Shown here: positions 40,846 to 41,126 of the stretch, one piece after another | Layout of the letters: the number at the start of each line of letters is the position of its first letter | Numbering within the stretch: the stretch's first letter is position 1 | Origin: Treponema sp. | Lineage (GTDB): Bacteria > Spirochaetota > Spirochaetia > Treponematales > Breznakiellaceae | NCBI GenBank assembly: GCA_031266175.1 | Contig: JAISBN010000125.1 | Span: 1 to 41,126 of the forward strand | Reading direction: 5' to 3' | DNA length: 41,126 nucleotides | The notes under the pieces: generated by a model | The model's input: only the letters and a program-made list of their open reading frames with translations | Told to the model about the DNA's origin: nothing | Database searches by the model: none | Translations under genes and position numbers: made by a program

Positions 40846-41126
40846 AGTTAAACACATTAGGCGCCGCATAGTCAAGTGCCGAATGTATACGAATCCGGTT
40901 ATAATATGCTTCAAGATACATGAACACCGATTGCCTGACCTCTCCCGCGGAATATTTGCCGTCCAGCGTTTCCAGCTCCCTCTTCAGGGTTTTGAAAAAT
41001 GATTCGGCACATGCGAAGGCCTGAGCAATTCCCCTTCTCATCTCATGCTCTGGCGAACAGAGGGACACTGTTCCGCCAGCATTTCCCGAAAGGCTTTCGT
41101 GCAGTATTGTACTCCCCGGTCAGAGT
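40842..41126 (-). pseudogene. IS3-family transposase remnant, frameshifted and missing its IS end
   Basis: Reading leftwards from the window edge, one frame encodes SDRGVQYCTKAFREMLAEQC, the conserved DDE (second Asp) block, then stops at TGA. A second frame resumes with ACAESFFKTLKRELETLDGK, containing the Glu of the DDE triad, and the YLEAYYNRIRIHSALDYAAP end. At least two single-base insertions near 41010-41040 separate the frames, so this copy is inactive. Its C-terminus runs straight into an LRR tail without the terminal repeat seen at 91-118. It is a sister copy of the element at 1-118, in opposite orientation. Confidence 0.85.

Overview
The window looks like a chromosomal segment of a spirochaete, most likely a Treponema-type bacterium (possibly an arthropod-gut or other host-associated lineage). 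This is judged from gene content, since no search was run. The pointers are a large acidic TPR membrane protein resembling the spirochaetal flagellar-collar protein FlcA, an mglBAC sugar transporter, many soluble hybrid histidine kinases, HD-GYP regulators, and an array of BspA/TpLRR leucine-rich-repeat genes with MKKR-type signal peptides.

Layout. 1-690: debris. The 3' end of an IS3-type insertion sequence cuts off a phage/VgrG-type baseplate-spike (gpV OB-fold) gene, and a second transposase remnant follows. 688-6367: a secreted CBM48-like protein, divergent from the FlcA-like protein, a TPR lipoprotein and a lone BrnA-type antitoxin. 6508-6683: tRNA-Val(CAC) inside an extended inverted repeat, its 5' part duplicated in tandem. 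6734-12463 (minus): a four-gene signalling operon of two REC-HD-GYP regulators, a FIST sensor protein and a soluble hybrid kinase with HPt. 12789-21782 (plus): a sugar regulon of a membrane-anchored sugar-binding sensor, a LytS/YesM-type kinase, an AraC-type response regulator, a XylF-like binding lipoprotein, then mglB-mglA-mglC and a terminator. 21912-25469: pyruvate:ferredoxin oxidoreductase with its own promoter. 25636-30204: a GT4 glycosyltransferase, a second FIST protein and a second hybrid kinase. 30161-35045: mazG (minus), PilZ protein and pth (plus), then alr, clpP and a SUMF1-domain gene (minus). 35097-41126: tandem minus-strand LRR genes, one frameshifted, one with an extended C-terminus, and one reduced to a tail fused to a decayed IS3-type transposase. 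Closely related IS copies, in opposite orientation, mark both ends of the window.

How the parts work together (inference). The two FIST-kinase pairs look like cytoplasmic ligand-sensing modules, comparable to NosP/NahK pairs of proteobacteria. The first is wired to c-di-GMP turnover by HD-GYP regulators. A PilZ protein elsewhere in the window is a candidate c-di-GMP effector, though no link to this operon is shown. The sugar regulon resembles the XylFII-LytS xylose-sensing system but sits directly upstream of a galactose/glucose-type transporter. Sugar imported by MglBAC would feed glycolysis, and the pyruvate formed would go to the adjacent PFOR. The LRR array is a recombination-prone surface-protein locus.
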